64,000 nucleotides of DNA. It comes from Nageia nagi. Lineage: Eukaryota > Pinophyta. The notes beneath the pieces are model-generated. The model had not been told where the DNA came from. It made no database searches and worked only from the letters and a program-made list of their open reading frames with translations. Positions within the stretch are counted from its first letter, which is position 1. Each line of letters starts with the position of its first letter. Below are positions 23,093 to 33,130 of this stretch, piece after piece. The stretch is taken from assembly GCA_050084985.1 (NCBI GenBank), contig JBITNC010000001.1, positions 169,322,001 through 169,386,000 of the forward strand. The letters run 5' to 3'. A program made the position numbers and the translations under genes.

Positions 23093-23729
23093 TGTTAGAA
23101 TTTGTAGCTTTTACTTGGTTACTTTAGGTGTAGAGGATAATTAATTTATGCTTTTTTGTGTGTGTAAGGTATATTCCAAAGGAATCTCTACTCCTATTTT
23201 ATCGTCTTATGGACTTGTGAATATTCTCACATATTAAATATTCTCACAAATATGTGAGAATAATTCATTTATTTTTTATTCCTCATTTGAGATGATTCTA
23301 TAATGGGAGTTACATTAATTTGTAACTCCTTCTAGAATGGGTGATATTTGTATAACTCCCACCTTTTGTATTGCAAGGTGGTAAGTTTAGATCATGGGTG
23401 TTACTTTGTAACTCCCTCTCTCCACCTCTATTTATTGAGGTGTTCTCTCCTCTCTTTATCACCTACTAATTCTCCTAAACTCTTATAATACCTCTCTATA
23501 GGTTAATATTTTTATTTTATAGTTTCTTTGGCCTTTTGTCATTCTTGCAATACTAAGGGGTTTTTTCTTATTTTTTCCATTGAAAAATTCCTTATCTTCT
23601 CTTTATTTATGTGATTGCTTCTTGGAGTTTTAGTAATTTTATATTGCTCATTTTTTTGGTATTTAATTCATCCAATTAATGTTCATATTGATTAATTATT
23701 TTTTGATCTATTATCTTAATTATCTAACA
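23093..23729 (+). repeat. K 3' LTR
   Basis: 637 bp, begins TGTTAGAATTTGTAGC, ends TTATCTAACA; the terminal 7 bases are inverted complements. The G3 LTR resumes right after with GATTACACTTATC. Its 5' copy reads ATGATTACACTTATC uninterrupted near 16147, which confirms the right junction. Confidence 0.8.
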
Positions 23730-24703
23730 GATTACACTTATCCCAAGGCTTCCCGTCTTGGTCATTGCATACACAAACACATGGATCACATCTCTCAATT
23801 GTTGGATCATCCTAAAGCAAGATTATAAGATGATCATCATCACCTATAAAGGAGAATTCATAACCATTATGAGATATGTTGAATTTGATTATAAACCTTT
23901 TTATTTCGAATTGAGTGGAGGCTATATCTTTGCCACTAATGGGGCGACCTACATTTGAGGTATCGAAGGGAGAGGAGGCTACCTTCAAACTTACTCTAGA
24001 CATCTTGAGAGGAATGCTACTAGTTTTATCATAGTTTCTACATAGCAAACCTAGTCTTGCCTCATTACTTCTAGAATTGGTGAGGCCTTGGAGCCATCCA
24101 AAATGACCCACTAGGAGAAAGTCCTAGTACAAACTCTATTGGTTGAAAAAAATATTGAAATTACACTACTCTTGCTATATTCAATGCAATTACATTCTAT
24201 TATCAAAATATTGTTATTTATCTCTCTATGATTAGACATTAGATTATGGAGTAGTTTTTGCATTGTTCATATACCATTTCTACTCCCAAATTGGGACGTT
24301 GCATATGGGATGAAGTTTGAGTTGTTTACTTGCTATTTTTGCTTCGTGATTGGTACATTAGAATATTAGGATAATTATATACTTATTTGTTATATTCTTT
24401 CTTCCTAATTGGGACATTGCAATTAAAAAGGTATTTTGCATTGTTGAAGTTACTAATTGCTCCGTAATTGGGATGTTGGATCTAGAAGTGCATTTTCATA
24501 GTTTAAGACCCATTCTTACTTCTCTTCCTAGATGTTGGGTTTATGAGTGAACTTTTTGAAATATCATTACAAAAGTTACCAATATTATCCAAACATTGGA
24601 ATACTTATTTAATTTTGAGCTTGCTTGGCTAGTTTGAAGCTTGAAATTCAAACATCCCTCTCATAAGGCATGTTTGAGGATTGAGCCTAGAAATGACACA
24701 TCA
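23730..24703 (+). repeat. G3 3' LTR, right fragment
   Basis: Matches 16147-17123 throughout, including CCTATAAAGGAG near 23850 and the end GACACATCA. It abuts the truncated protease frame of G2. Confidence 0.82.
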
Positions 24704-25166
24704 CAAAAATACAGTTAAAGATGCATTGGTAGATGATGGAGCAAGATTGAATATTTATTCTCTACAAATTTTACAAAATTTTGGAGATAAGTTAATGAAC
24801 AAATTACAAAGGAAAATGTATAAGATAAAAGGCTTTGACAATGCAAAAAAGTTATGTCTGGGCCACATTTCTATTCCAATTCAGTTGGGACCAAATACTG
24901 TGGAGATAAAGACATATGTTCTTGATAATAATTTTCCTTATAACATCCTTCTTGGGAGATCATGGATCCATTTAATGAGGTATGTATCATCTACTTTGCA
25001 TAGTTTAATGAAGTTTAATTATGAAAGAAAGGAATATATTATTAAAGGTTTAGATAATCTAAAAAGCATAATTGGAAGAATTAGAACTATTCTTATTCCT
25101 TACAATGAGATAGAAGTCCAAGAAGAATTAGAGGAAGAGGAAAAAGATCACGATGAAAGAATGTAA
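24704..25166 (+). pseudogene. G2 aspartic protease
   Basis: The active-site loop reads DALVDDGARLNIYSLQIL, with the second residue of D-(S/T)-G changed to Asp. The flap and C-terminal block read DNNFPYNILLGRSWIHLM and SSTLHSLMKF, the typical end of gypsy/Tat protease (YN.LLGR.WIH). The N-terminus is cut by the G3 LTR. Open for about 150 codons, then a stop at 25164. Confidence 0.78.
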
Positions 25167-26269
25167 TTATACAAGGAAATGGGTGGTGGTACCTATATGG
25201 TTATCCAAAAGGTGATTGAAGATGATATTAGGAGCTTTGGTAAATCCAATAGCTCATGGAAATCTCAACATGCATACCATTATTAATGTTCATGCTGGTA
25301 CCAATGCTTCTACTCAAGTTCGAAGGAAGAGCAACATTCACGCTATAATACTTTTCGTAAGTGTAATAATTTCCTTTCCTAATCAGATGATAAAAGTACA
25401 AAGGAGGTTTTGTACACTATAGATACTTCAAATTCAGTCAAAGAATTGAAGAAAGTGATGAAGTCATCAAATTGGTAGCTACTTGTGTACAAATCAACAA
25501 AAGAGTTATATCCATGTAGTTTCATGCACCATTGATAATATAATACATCAAATATAGAAGGTATATATGTAAAGAATTGGATAAATAAGAATAAGGGATC
25601 GAGGAGCTGCATGTTGATATGTTCAAATCAAACACTGGTAAGAGAGGAATTAGAGTAAAAGATGATGAGGAATCATATTCCAAAGAATTAGTTTTAGCCA
25701 ATAGTGATGAAGAGTTAGAGACCAAATTTGGATAAAAATTAGAGGAACATACATTAAACATGCTTGATTTGGTACTTGAGTCACCTAAGAAGAATTCTTC
25801 ATGCAAACAGAGGTGCGCCAATGTTGCCACCAATGTTAATGCTATTGTCATCTCATATGCGCCCATGTAACAGATCATAATCCTAGTTTTCATATGCTAT
25901 ATAAAATGGTTTCAAGGTGCATTGACATGTTTGATATAGATGATGCAATCATAAACACACTAAGGACAAGATATGAATTTAATAGGTTCCATCCCAAGAG
26001 GAAAGAAAAGAGCATTCCATTTTCATGCATATTTTGGAGAGGAGATGAATGACATATCAGGTTTATCCTTGCTACACTAGCCTTCTTTTCTATTTTATTA
26101 AGTAGGAGTAGGCTAGGTATTTAGGGGATAGATTTTTGTATGTTGTTTGTGACATGGTTCCTATTATCTCATAACAGGACTGAGGGAATTGCTTAATTTT
26201 TTCAACCTAGTGCTGAGATATCTTGGTTAAATGAATATCCCACTAAGATAAACATTGGTTTTTAATAGG
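25167..26269 (+). pseudogene. G2 spacer and unrecognised pol remnant
   Basis: Short frames such as ISGALVNPIAHGNLNMH and a Lys/Glu-rich stretch are seen. RT motifs (DFR.LN, YxDD) are not found, so RT is largely deleted. Confidence 0.4.
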
Positions 26270-27019
26270 TGCCACTAATTATTCTTATTGGAGTATTTTT
26301 TGAGAAATTGAGATATTATATCATCACCAACACCACCTATGTGGTTGCTCTTAAGCTGATTCATTGAGGAATTTTCTATCTAAACATCAATTACAAGGAA
26401 GGTTTGCTAAATGGATAATGTGATTGCAAAAATTTGATCTCATTTATATGAATCAACAGGTAGTGAAGGGATAGATTATTGTTGATATGTTAGCTGAGGC
26501 ACATATGGGGACTCTACTTCAAGTAAAGAATAATTTCAAGATGATCTTGTTGCATGAATTGAAGAAGATGAGCCAAAGTGGACACTTTATTTTGATGGTT
26601 CTAAATGCTTAAAAGTGGTTGTGGTAGGTATTATCTCAATGTCACCTTAGGGTGGTATCATTACCATGGCCTAAAAGTTGTATTTTGATTGCACTAATAA
26701 TATGGTTAATTATGAGGCTTTGGTTTTGTATTTAAAGGCTACCATCAACTTGGATGTCATATATCTATAGGTTTATGTTGATTTATAACTTATTATAAAT
26801 CAAATATATGGGTTTTATAATACAAAGGATGGAAATCTATAGCCTTACAAGGAGTTGGTCACCAAAATGATTGAAAGATGCTTTACAAAAGTTTAATTTG
26901 AAAATATTTCGATAAATTGTAACAAATTTATTGATGTTATGGAAAATGTTACCTCTTTAAAACTTATTTCCATTTAAGATGAAGAAACTTTGATAAAGGT
27001 AAACAATCTCAAGAATAAC
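26270..27019 (+). pseudogene. G2 RNase H region
   Basis: First a block like the end of the gypsy RNase H (TTYVVALKLIH), then a second RNase H start PKWTLYFDGSKCLKVV with Asp, NNMVNYEALVLYLKA with Glu, and VYVDL.LIINQIYG with Asp. This is the TNN-x-YEAL type of additional RNase H of Tat elements, here upstream of integrase. Stops replace Gln in several places (for instance MSP-stop-GG). Interrupted at 27019 by H1. Confidence 0.65.
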
Positions 27020-27137
27020 TGTTAACACATAAAAATGAATTTATGTTTTTAAATCAATAAATTAATGAAATATGCTTGGCCTAAATATATGTCTTGAATG
27101 TACTAAAGTGATAATATCAATGTTTGGCTTGAATATG

Positions 27138-27262
27138 AATATTGCATGGGTTATTTTAAATATTGCATGGGTTATCTTGAATATTGCATGGGTTATCTTA
27201 AATATTGCATGTGTTATCTTGAATATTGCATGGTTTATCTTGAGTATTGCATGAATTATCTT
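27138..27262 (+). repeat. 21-bp minisatellite in the H1 LTR
   Basis: Six units of AATATTGCATGGGTTATCTT-type sequence in direct tandem. The same array is in the 3' LTR at about 33631-33755. It gives a chance open frame with repeated NIAWVIL. Confidence 0.9.
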
Positions 27263-27591
27263 GTTTATTGATGTGTTTATCTTAAATCTTGTGAATTAAC
27301 CTTATTTATGTGGATGCACGTCGACCTATGGGCGGTATTATCTATTATCTATATAAATAAGGGATCTAATAGTAAGTCCACAACAACAAGGATACACATG
27401 ATCCCGCGTATGGTCTTGTAAGTGGCTACCCCTTAAGGTATCTCTTGGTACCGCCTACAAGGCTATGGTTTGTGTGCTTCCTTTCGTGAGCTATCCTGAC
27501 ATCTACGATCTATTCTGATATCACACTGCTATCTGAGACATCTGTATTAAAGCTCTGGACTTGATTGAGAGATCAAAAATCATCAAAAGAA

Positions 27592-27666
27592 GGCCGCTGA
27601 CGCTCCCTTATGAACCAAGAACACTGTCAGCGCTCCATTATCTCTAAAACGGACCGCCCACGGTCC
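27592..27666. promoter_or_regulatory. GC-rich dyad cluster 1 (in H1 5' LTR)
   Basis: Three boxes at about 27592-27606, 27622-27636 and 27651-27666. The last is a perfect dyad GGACCG-CCCA-CGGTCC. It lies some 230-300 bp downstream of the TATA box, in the transcribed part of the LTR. The 3' LTR counterpart is at about 34086-34159. A role is inference only. Confidence 0.6.
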
Positions 27667-28043
27667 TCTTTTTGCATCTTCACAGGTCACTACATTTTTG
27701 AGAGGCAGTTCATCATCAGTACATCGCCAACATCTTCATCTTTCGTTGTTAGGTACGTTCTGTGAGGTAAGTATACAAACCACAGTCTTATTTGATATAA
27801 TTACAATTACATTTCTGAATTGGTTATTTTGTTTATTGTTATCTAGAATAAATTGCTATCTTTAGTTCAAATACAAATATATTGGGTTTGTAGATATTTA
27901 CCTATTTATTTATTTGCATGCTCAATTTTATTTGTAAACATTTGTGAGAATAAATTGCTATCCGTAGCTCAAATACAGATAATATTGAGTTTGTAGATAT
28001 TTGCTTATTTATTTATTTACACGCTCAATTTTATTTGTAAACA

Positions 28044-28062
28044 TTTGGTGAACCCGACGTGA
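28044..28062 (+). promoter_or_regulatory. H1 presumed primer-binding site
   Basis: TTTGGTGAACCCGACGTG follows the 5' LTR directly and contains TGG as expected for pairing with a CCA-ended tRNA. I could not assign the tRNA with certainty. Confidence 0.6.
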
Positions 28063-28065
28063 AAC

Positions 28066-30302
28066 ATGCTTTTCGATTCAACAATGAGTAGAGATATAAA
28101 TGAATTATCAGATTATCCTTCATTAGTTAAATCATCGCCGGAACAAAATAGGAGAAAAAGAAAAATATGGAAAGGAATAGAGCCAACTAGGAAAAGTGCT
28201 AGAATAAACAAAGAGAGTGCTCCTGGGATTATCAAAGATAAACTTCCGGATGAGGAATCATATCATGGTGATTCTGATGATAATGATAGCTTGGATAATG
28301 AAACCCTTGAAGTAGGAATCTTAGAAAATCTAGTTCTACCTTTGGAAAATAAATCACAATTGGTCCTTTATCGTTGGGTAAAATCTAACAATTCAAACCT
28401 CACTGAAGATAAACTAAGGTTGATACAAAAATTCATAGAGCATTTTGGGGCATTCTACAAGTTCTCTGAAGATCCTACCATAGTTTATTCATTACATAAA
28501 ATCTATGAATTTTTAACAGTGAATAGTCTCAGATTTTCCTTTAGAATATTTCTGGATGAACCAATCTTTTTTTCAAACATCATAATCGATCATAATAAGA
28601 CCTCTCACGATCTAAACCCTATAGAAATAGACTGCCCGCGACCCATTTCTACCATGGAAAGTCATATTAACTTTTGTATGCTCCATCATGATCAAAATTC
28701 TTTTGCCCCTGAGATAGTTAAACAAAATGTTTGTGAACCCTCTTCGTCATCTTTGGCATTTGCATATCATAAACCAATAACATTAGAAGAAGAAGATGAT
28801 GAAATAATTGAGTTTGATGATGAGTCTGATAGTGAGTCAGAAGTAGAACTTGAAACAGACCCTGTTGCATAAAAACTTCTTAATGCTTACCCTTTTTGGT
28901 CGGATAAAGAAAAGAAAATCAAAGAGATAGAGGTAAAGACAATAATAAATACAAAATCTTACCAAAAAGCTCAAGTGAGTGTAAGATAGGTCATCATGGG
29001 AGAACTAGAAAATCAACTGATTCATGAATGGAGAGAACAAATAGGAAGATTCACTCCTGGAATACTTGATTATGAAAGTGAAGAAGAACCTGAAAATCTG
29101 GATTTCATAAATAAACAACCTGAAGATAATCCAAACTCATCAATTGAAAAAGAAAAATCAGATAAAATGAGAGCTCAATTAGCAAACATGGTTGAACAAT
29201 TGAAAAAGCTAATACATTTAAATAAATTAAAGGAGAAGGAACAACTAGAAGAAAGTCACCCCCTTTGTCCAAGATTAAGAAGTAAAATTTGGGAAGGGAA
29301 AGACATAGATTTTGACAAATATAATGGTAGGAGTGATCCAAGAATGCATATTGTAATCTTTGAAGAAGCAGCTTATAGACATCAACATGATTCTGATATG
29401 TTAGCTAGACCTTTTCACTTAGCCTAGGGAAAGAAGCATCCGATTGGTACTACGGACTTGAAAATCAAAGCATCAAGAGTTATGAGCAACTAAAACGTGA
29501 ATTCATAGATCAATATCAATATAACATAAAGAAAAAACCACTCATTATAGATCTTGCCAAAATGAAACAGAAAGAAAATCAACCATTTAGCAAGTTTGTA
29601 GCCGAATGGAAGAAAATTGCAAAATTCATAAACTTGAATGAGAAAGAACTAAAACACATGTTGATAAACTCCATTAGAGATGAGATGGTGCTTGAATTCC
29701 TTAACTATTTAGACCAACCCCTCTCTGAAATGATCGATTCTATGATTCGAAAAGAGCAACACATGATGAAAATTAGTTTGTGGAAACTTAGAAAAGAAGA
29801 AAGGGAAACTTCAACAATCAACATAATCACACAAGAAAAACACAAACAAAAATCAAGCAAACCTCAGACTCCCTGAGTATACACCAAAATCATAGAAGAT
29901 CATAATGAATTATTGCAATTATTGGTGAAGAAGGGTCTAATTCAATTGCCACCTGTAAACCAACAAGCCACTAAAACTACAGGAGGATTTTGCCTATACC
30001 ATAGAGTTCATGGCCACAAAACATGTGAATGTAGAAAATTCAGAAATATCATCCAAGATCTGGTAGATAGAAAAGCAATCTCATTTGAAAAACCTGACAT
30101 AAAAGGGAAAGCTCTTATGCATGCGGATAATAGAAACTTAGGAATCTACAAAGACCCCATGCCCAAACATAATACAGGAATAATGTATGCATAAGAAAGT
30201 ACAACAAATAGCCCTATTATCACTGGGGCACCATGGTGTAAAAATCAACATGAAGCTAGCACTAGTGAGGGTGAGTTGCCCTTCGAAAATATCATTTGGT
30301 AA
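28066..30302 (+). pseudogene. H1 gag, nearly complete, with long acidic N-terminus
   Basis: One frame from 28066 reads MLFDSTMSRDINELSDY, an acidic N-terminal region of about 270 residues, a stop at 28870, and after a second stop (28987) MGELENQLIHEWREQ. A coiled-coil stretch follows (QLANMVEQLKKLIHLNKLKE), then the capsid DKYNGRSDPRMHIVIFEEAA. A one-base shift near 29415 leads to SDWYYGLENQSIKSYEQLK and PFSKFVAEWKKIAKFINL (retrotrans_gag). After another stop at 29874 comes a knuckle-like FCLYHRVHGHKTCECRKF. TAA at 28870 and TAG at 28987 fit former Gln codons and TGA at 29874 a former Arg codon. Total length about 745 codons, ending near 30302. Binds and packages element RNA, by family. Confidence 0.82.
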
Positions 30303-30404
30303 GCACCCATGATCATACTGATACTAACGGAACTAACATTAGGGTAGACATGCTAACCAACATTATGGTAGAGGAAACGGGGATCCATTTTTATGTAAGA
30401 AAAA

Positions 30405-30449
30405 GAGCGCCAGCGCTCCATATCTATCAGTGAAGACCGCCTGCGATCC
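30405..30449. promoter_or_regulatory. GC-rich dyad cluster 2
   Basis: GAGCGC-CA-GCGCTC at 30405-30418 is a perfect dyad; GACCGC-CT-GCGATC at 30435-30449 is one base off. Spacing is 30 bp. The intervening sequence resembles that between boxes 2 and 3 of the LTR cluster. Confidence 0.6.
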
Positions 30450-30794
30450 TCTTATGTGATCTATTTTTGTTGGAATGAAAGTCATTGGATCCCCCTCAGT
30501 ATGGATGTCTTGCTCGTGGGTCACTATTTTGCATATGTCTGGGGGCAGATATTAGTTCTTAAATCATTCTGCAGGCTTCTTCATGGTTTGGTGGTGAAAG
30601 GTGTTGGAGTTTGGATCCCACCTCTCCATCAAAGCTGTCAGCATGTTGCGGTCATGAAACACATAGTCAGTAAACGCAAGGTAGCTCAATGAAATGTCCT
30701 CTAGAATGCTCCAGGTTGCATCAGTCTGTGGCCACTGTTGGGTAGTGGTGAAGGCAGTACTCTTTCTGGATGGTCGCATAAGGTATGCACGGTT
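30440..30794 (-). pseudogene. H1 antisense frame, exon 2: plant mobile domain (PMD)
   Basis: On the - strand, after the acceptor TTCTTGTCTTGCAG at 30795-30808, the frame reads NRAYLMRPSRKSTAFTTTQQ, then WPQTDATWSILEDISLSYLA and LMERWDPNSNTFHH. The phrase (L)xERWxPxxNTFH is the hallmark of the plant mobile domain (PF10536), known from the MAIN/MAIL proteins and from several plant transposons. After FHH the frame is disturbed (stops and a likely shift near 30590) though a similar product continues. The orientation is opposite to gag. Antisense extra frames with such domains are reported in Tat-type elements. Confidence 0.68.
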
Positions 30795-31153
30795 CTGCAA
30801 GACAAGAATGACAAAAGGCAAGTCAGTATCAAGATATAAAAACACAGATAGCAAAAATAGTAATGGTGAAGAGGACCGCCCACGGTCCAAACTAGGGCAG
30901 AAAGGACTGCCAGCGGTCCTATTTTCATGCACGAAGGTTAATGAAATTCAGGGTGTAGGTTCGTACGGATGAGCATAGTGCAGCCATGATACCAGAAATA
31001 CGAAAAAAAAAAATAGAGTGAAAATCAAAAAACGAAGGGCTAGGGTATGCAATAGGAAAACCCTAGGGGCAATTTGAAAAACCAACATGTAGGAAGCTAA
31101 AATTTGAAAATAAGCAAAAGCATAGCAAGGAAGAGGTAGGAGATACAATGTAC
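30795..31153 (-). other. Predicted intron of the antisense PMD gene
   Basis: 359 bp with donor CATCAG|GTACAT at the right end and a pyrimidine-rich acceptor ending TTGCAG at the left. Removing it joins AGHQ to NRAYL in frame (phase 0). GC-rich dyad cluster 3 lies within it. Confidence 0.55.
30873..30919. promoter_or_regulatory. GC-rich dyad cluster 3
   Basis: Perfect dyad GGACCG-CCCA-CGGTCC at 30873-30888 and GGACTG-CCAG-CGGTCC (one mismatch) at 30904-30919; 31 bp start to start. Confidence 0.65.
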
Positions 31154-31279
31154 CTGATGACCAGCAGGAGAGTCAGCCACCAAGGTAGCTCTGTGTCCAT
31201 CTCGGTGTGTGATCGATAGGGCCATAGCGTGCAGCATAGCAATACAGGAAGAGTCACCTAGTGATAGCGATAAAATCAC
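31154..31279 (-). pseudogene. H1 antisense frame, exon 1
   Basis: Possible start at 31279 (MILSLSLGDSSC). The conserved end HRATLVADSPAGHQ reaches a GT donor at 31153. It fits the short N-terminal exon before the PMD core. The true start is uncertain. Confidence 0.5.
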
Positions 31280-31690
31280 TAGCTAAACCTCTCTGAATCA
31301 GTCTCTCAAGCTCTAGAATACTCTCAGCTATGAAAATGATAGGGTGATCAAATGAGGAAGGGTGGGGCCCCTTTTATAGAAAAGTTAGGGCACATATTTC
31401 AAGATGAATTTCAATTTGAGCATGTGGTATACGCGAATGAGCAACCAGCTATCAATTTGGAATCCAGAGGTGATTCGCAGGGACCTGATTTTCATGATTT
31501 TTGATGAATCTTCAAGAAAAGGACCGCCCACGGCCTTAGGTAAAGACCACTGATGTTCTAAGTCTACAAGAAAGGACCGCCCGCATTCCCTTATCCAGAA
31601 AATTAGCTTATCTAAGTATCATGGGTGCATCACAGGTGTTTGATCAACGTTATATCCAGGAGAATATTGCTTTGAGTTTCATGTTTATAG
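31280..31690. other. H1 region between antisense frame and arrays, with dyad cluster 4
   Basis: No coding signal. Dyad boxes of cluster 4 lie at 31521-31536 (GGACCGCCCACGGCC), 31545-31558 (decayed) and 31574-31589 (GGACCGCCCGCATTCC). If the antisense gene is transcribed, its promoter should lie in this stretch. Confidence 0.5.
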
Positions 31691-31699
31691 ACCTAAATA

Positions 31700-32515
31700 A
31701 TTAGCTTATCATGCTTGTGAGTGGAGTTCCAGCTCCCGTGGTCAGATTATCATGCTTGTGAGTGGAGTCCCAACTCCTGTGGTCAGATTATCATGCTTGT
31801 GAGTGGAGTCCCAGCTCCCATGGTTAGATTAGCATGCTTGTGAGTGGAGTCCCAGCTCCCGTGGTCAGATTATCATGCTTATGGGTGGAGTCCCAGCTCT
31901 TATGGTCAAATTAGCATGCTTGTGAGTGGAGTCCCAGCTCCCGTGGTCAGATTATCATGCTTGTGGGTGGAGTTCCAGCTCCCATGGTCAGATTATCATG
32001 CTTGTGAGTGGAGTTCCAGCTCCTGTGGTCAGATTATCATGCTTGTGAGTGGAGTTCTAGCTCCTGTTGTTAGATTATCATGCTTATGAGTGGAGTTTAG
32101 ATCCCCTTGTCAGCTTATCATGTGCCTATGAGTGGAGTCCAGCTCCCCTTGTCAGCTTATCATGTGCCTATGAGTGGAGTCCAGCTCCCATAGTCAGCTT
32201 ATCATGTGCCTATGAGTGGAGTCCCAGCTCCTGTGATCAGCTTATCGCGCTTATGAGAGGAGTTCCAGCTCCCATTATCAGCTTATCATGTGCCTATGAG
32301 TGGAGTCCAGCTCCCATAGTCAGCTTATCATGTGCCTATGAGTGGAGTCCCAGCTCTTGTGATCAGCTTATCGTGCTTATAAGTGGAGTTCCAGCTCCCA
32401 TTATCAGCTTATCATGTGCCTATGAGTGGAGTTTCAGCTCCTGATATCTGCTTATCATGCTTATGAGTGGAGTTCTAGCTCCCATTATCAGTTTATCATG
32501 CCTCTTGGTGGAGTG
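31700..32515 (+). repeat. 41-bp tandem array in H1
   Basis: About 19 units of the type ATCATGCTTGTGAGTGGAGT plus CCCAGCTCCCGTGGTCAGATT. Period 41 bp at the left, 42-43 bp further right where the unit gains CC and the tail changes to AGCTT. Open frames across it are chance. Confidence 0.93.
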
Positions 32516-32519
32516 TCAG

Positions 32520-33010
32520 CTTCATCAGTTTATCACTTATTTTGCGGAGTTCGGTTCTTATGCAACTGGAGTACACCTCTTGGTGCAAAGGCTCAGTTAT
32601 GTGGAACTTAGCTCTCATATATCAGCTTATCACTTATTTTGCGGAGTTCAGTTCCTATGCAATTGGAGTACACCTCTTGGTGCGAAGGCTCAGTTGTGTG
32701 GAACTTAGCTCTCACATATCAGCTTATCATTATTTTGTGGAGTTCAATTCTTATGCAACTGGAGTACACCTCTTGGTGCAAAGGCTCAGTTGTGTGGAAC
32801 TTAGCTCTCATATATCAGCTTATCACTTGTTTTACGAAGTTCGATTCTTATGCAACTGGAGTACACCTCTTGGTGCAAAGGCTCAGTTGTGTGGAACTTA
32901 GCTCTCATATATCAGCTTATCACTTGTTTTGCAGAGTTCGGTTCTTATGCAACTGCAGTACATCTCTGGATGCGAAGGCTCAATTTTGTGGAACTTAGCT
33001 CTCCCCTGTG
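32520..33010 (+). repeat. 97-bp tandem array in H1
   Basis: Five units with landmarks CAACTGGAGTACACCTCTTG and GTGGAACTTAGCTCTCATAT, 97 bp apart (32563, 32660, 32756, 32853, 32950). It shares ATCAGCTTATCA with the 41-bp array, from which it may derive. Confidence 0.93.
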
Positions 33011-33029
33011 TATGGTTATGTTTATCATG

Positions 33030-33130
33030 TTTGGTCTTGTGAGTTGATCATGTGTGTTATCATGTCTTGTGAGTTGATCATGTGTGTTATCATGTCTTGT
33101 CTTGTGAGTTGGTCATATGTGTTGTGATGT
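33030..33130 (+). repeat. Short tandem repeat in H1
   Basis: Three units of TCTTGTGAGTTGATCATGTG-type sequence, about 34 bp each. Confidence 0.8.

Larger units (their letters stand above)
20976..23729 (+). mobile_element. K: copia-type gag-only fragment with one LTR
   Basis: Inserted in the G3 3' LTR. From left to right: a GC-richer segment, an AT-rich leader, a copia-type gag with two CCHC knuckles, a short unrecognised tail, a duplicated polypurine tract, and a 637-bp LTR with perfect 7-bp inverted ends (TGTTAGA...TCTAACA). No protease, integrase or RT. A matching left LTR is not visible; a deletion seems to have removed it along with some of the G3 LTR. Confidence 0.65.
15983..24703 (+). 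mobile_element. G3: gypsy element with gag and protease only, split by K
   Basis: Two LTRs in direct orientation: 15983-17123, and 20903-20975 plus 23730-24703 (split by K). The primer site matches initiator Met tRNA. The interior (17124-20902) holds a degenerate repeat region, then gag, a zinc knuckle and a protease-like segment, and then ends; RT, RNase H and integrase are absent. It lies between the copia A LTR and the truncated protease of G2. No matching flanking duplication is seen (CTAAG left, CAAAA right). LTRs look about 85% identical by eye. Confidence 0.75.
27020..28043 (+). repeat. H1 5' LTR
   Basis: Starts TGTTAACACATAAAAATG, ends TTTATTTGTAAACA. A TATA box (CTATATAAATAAGGG) lies at about 27349-27363. 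A 21-bp minisatellite lies at 27138-27262 and a cluster of three GC-rich dyads at 27592-27666. Confidence 0.93.

Noticed and set aside
27072-27254. Open frame with repeated NIAWVIL in the H1 LTR (also at 33565)
   Set aside because: Product of the 21-bp minisatellite; lies in the LTR and has no independent support.
31844-33047. Several overlapping open frames with repeated peptides (CAYEWSP, VHLLVQRLS)
   Set aside because: They run through the 41-bp and 97-bp arrays in more than one frame; unit lengths happen to keep frames open. No start context or known domain.
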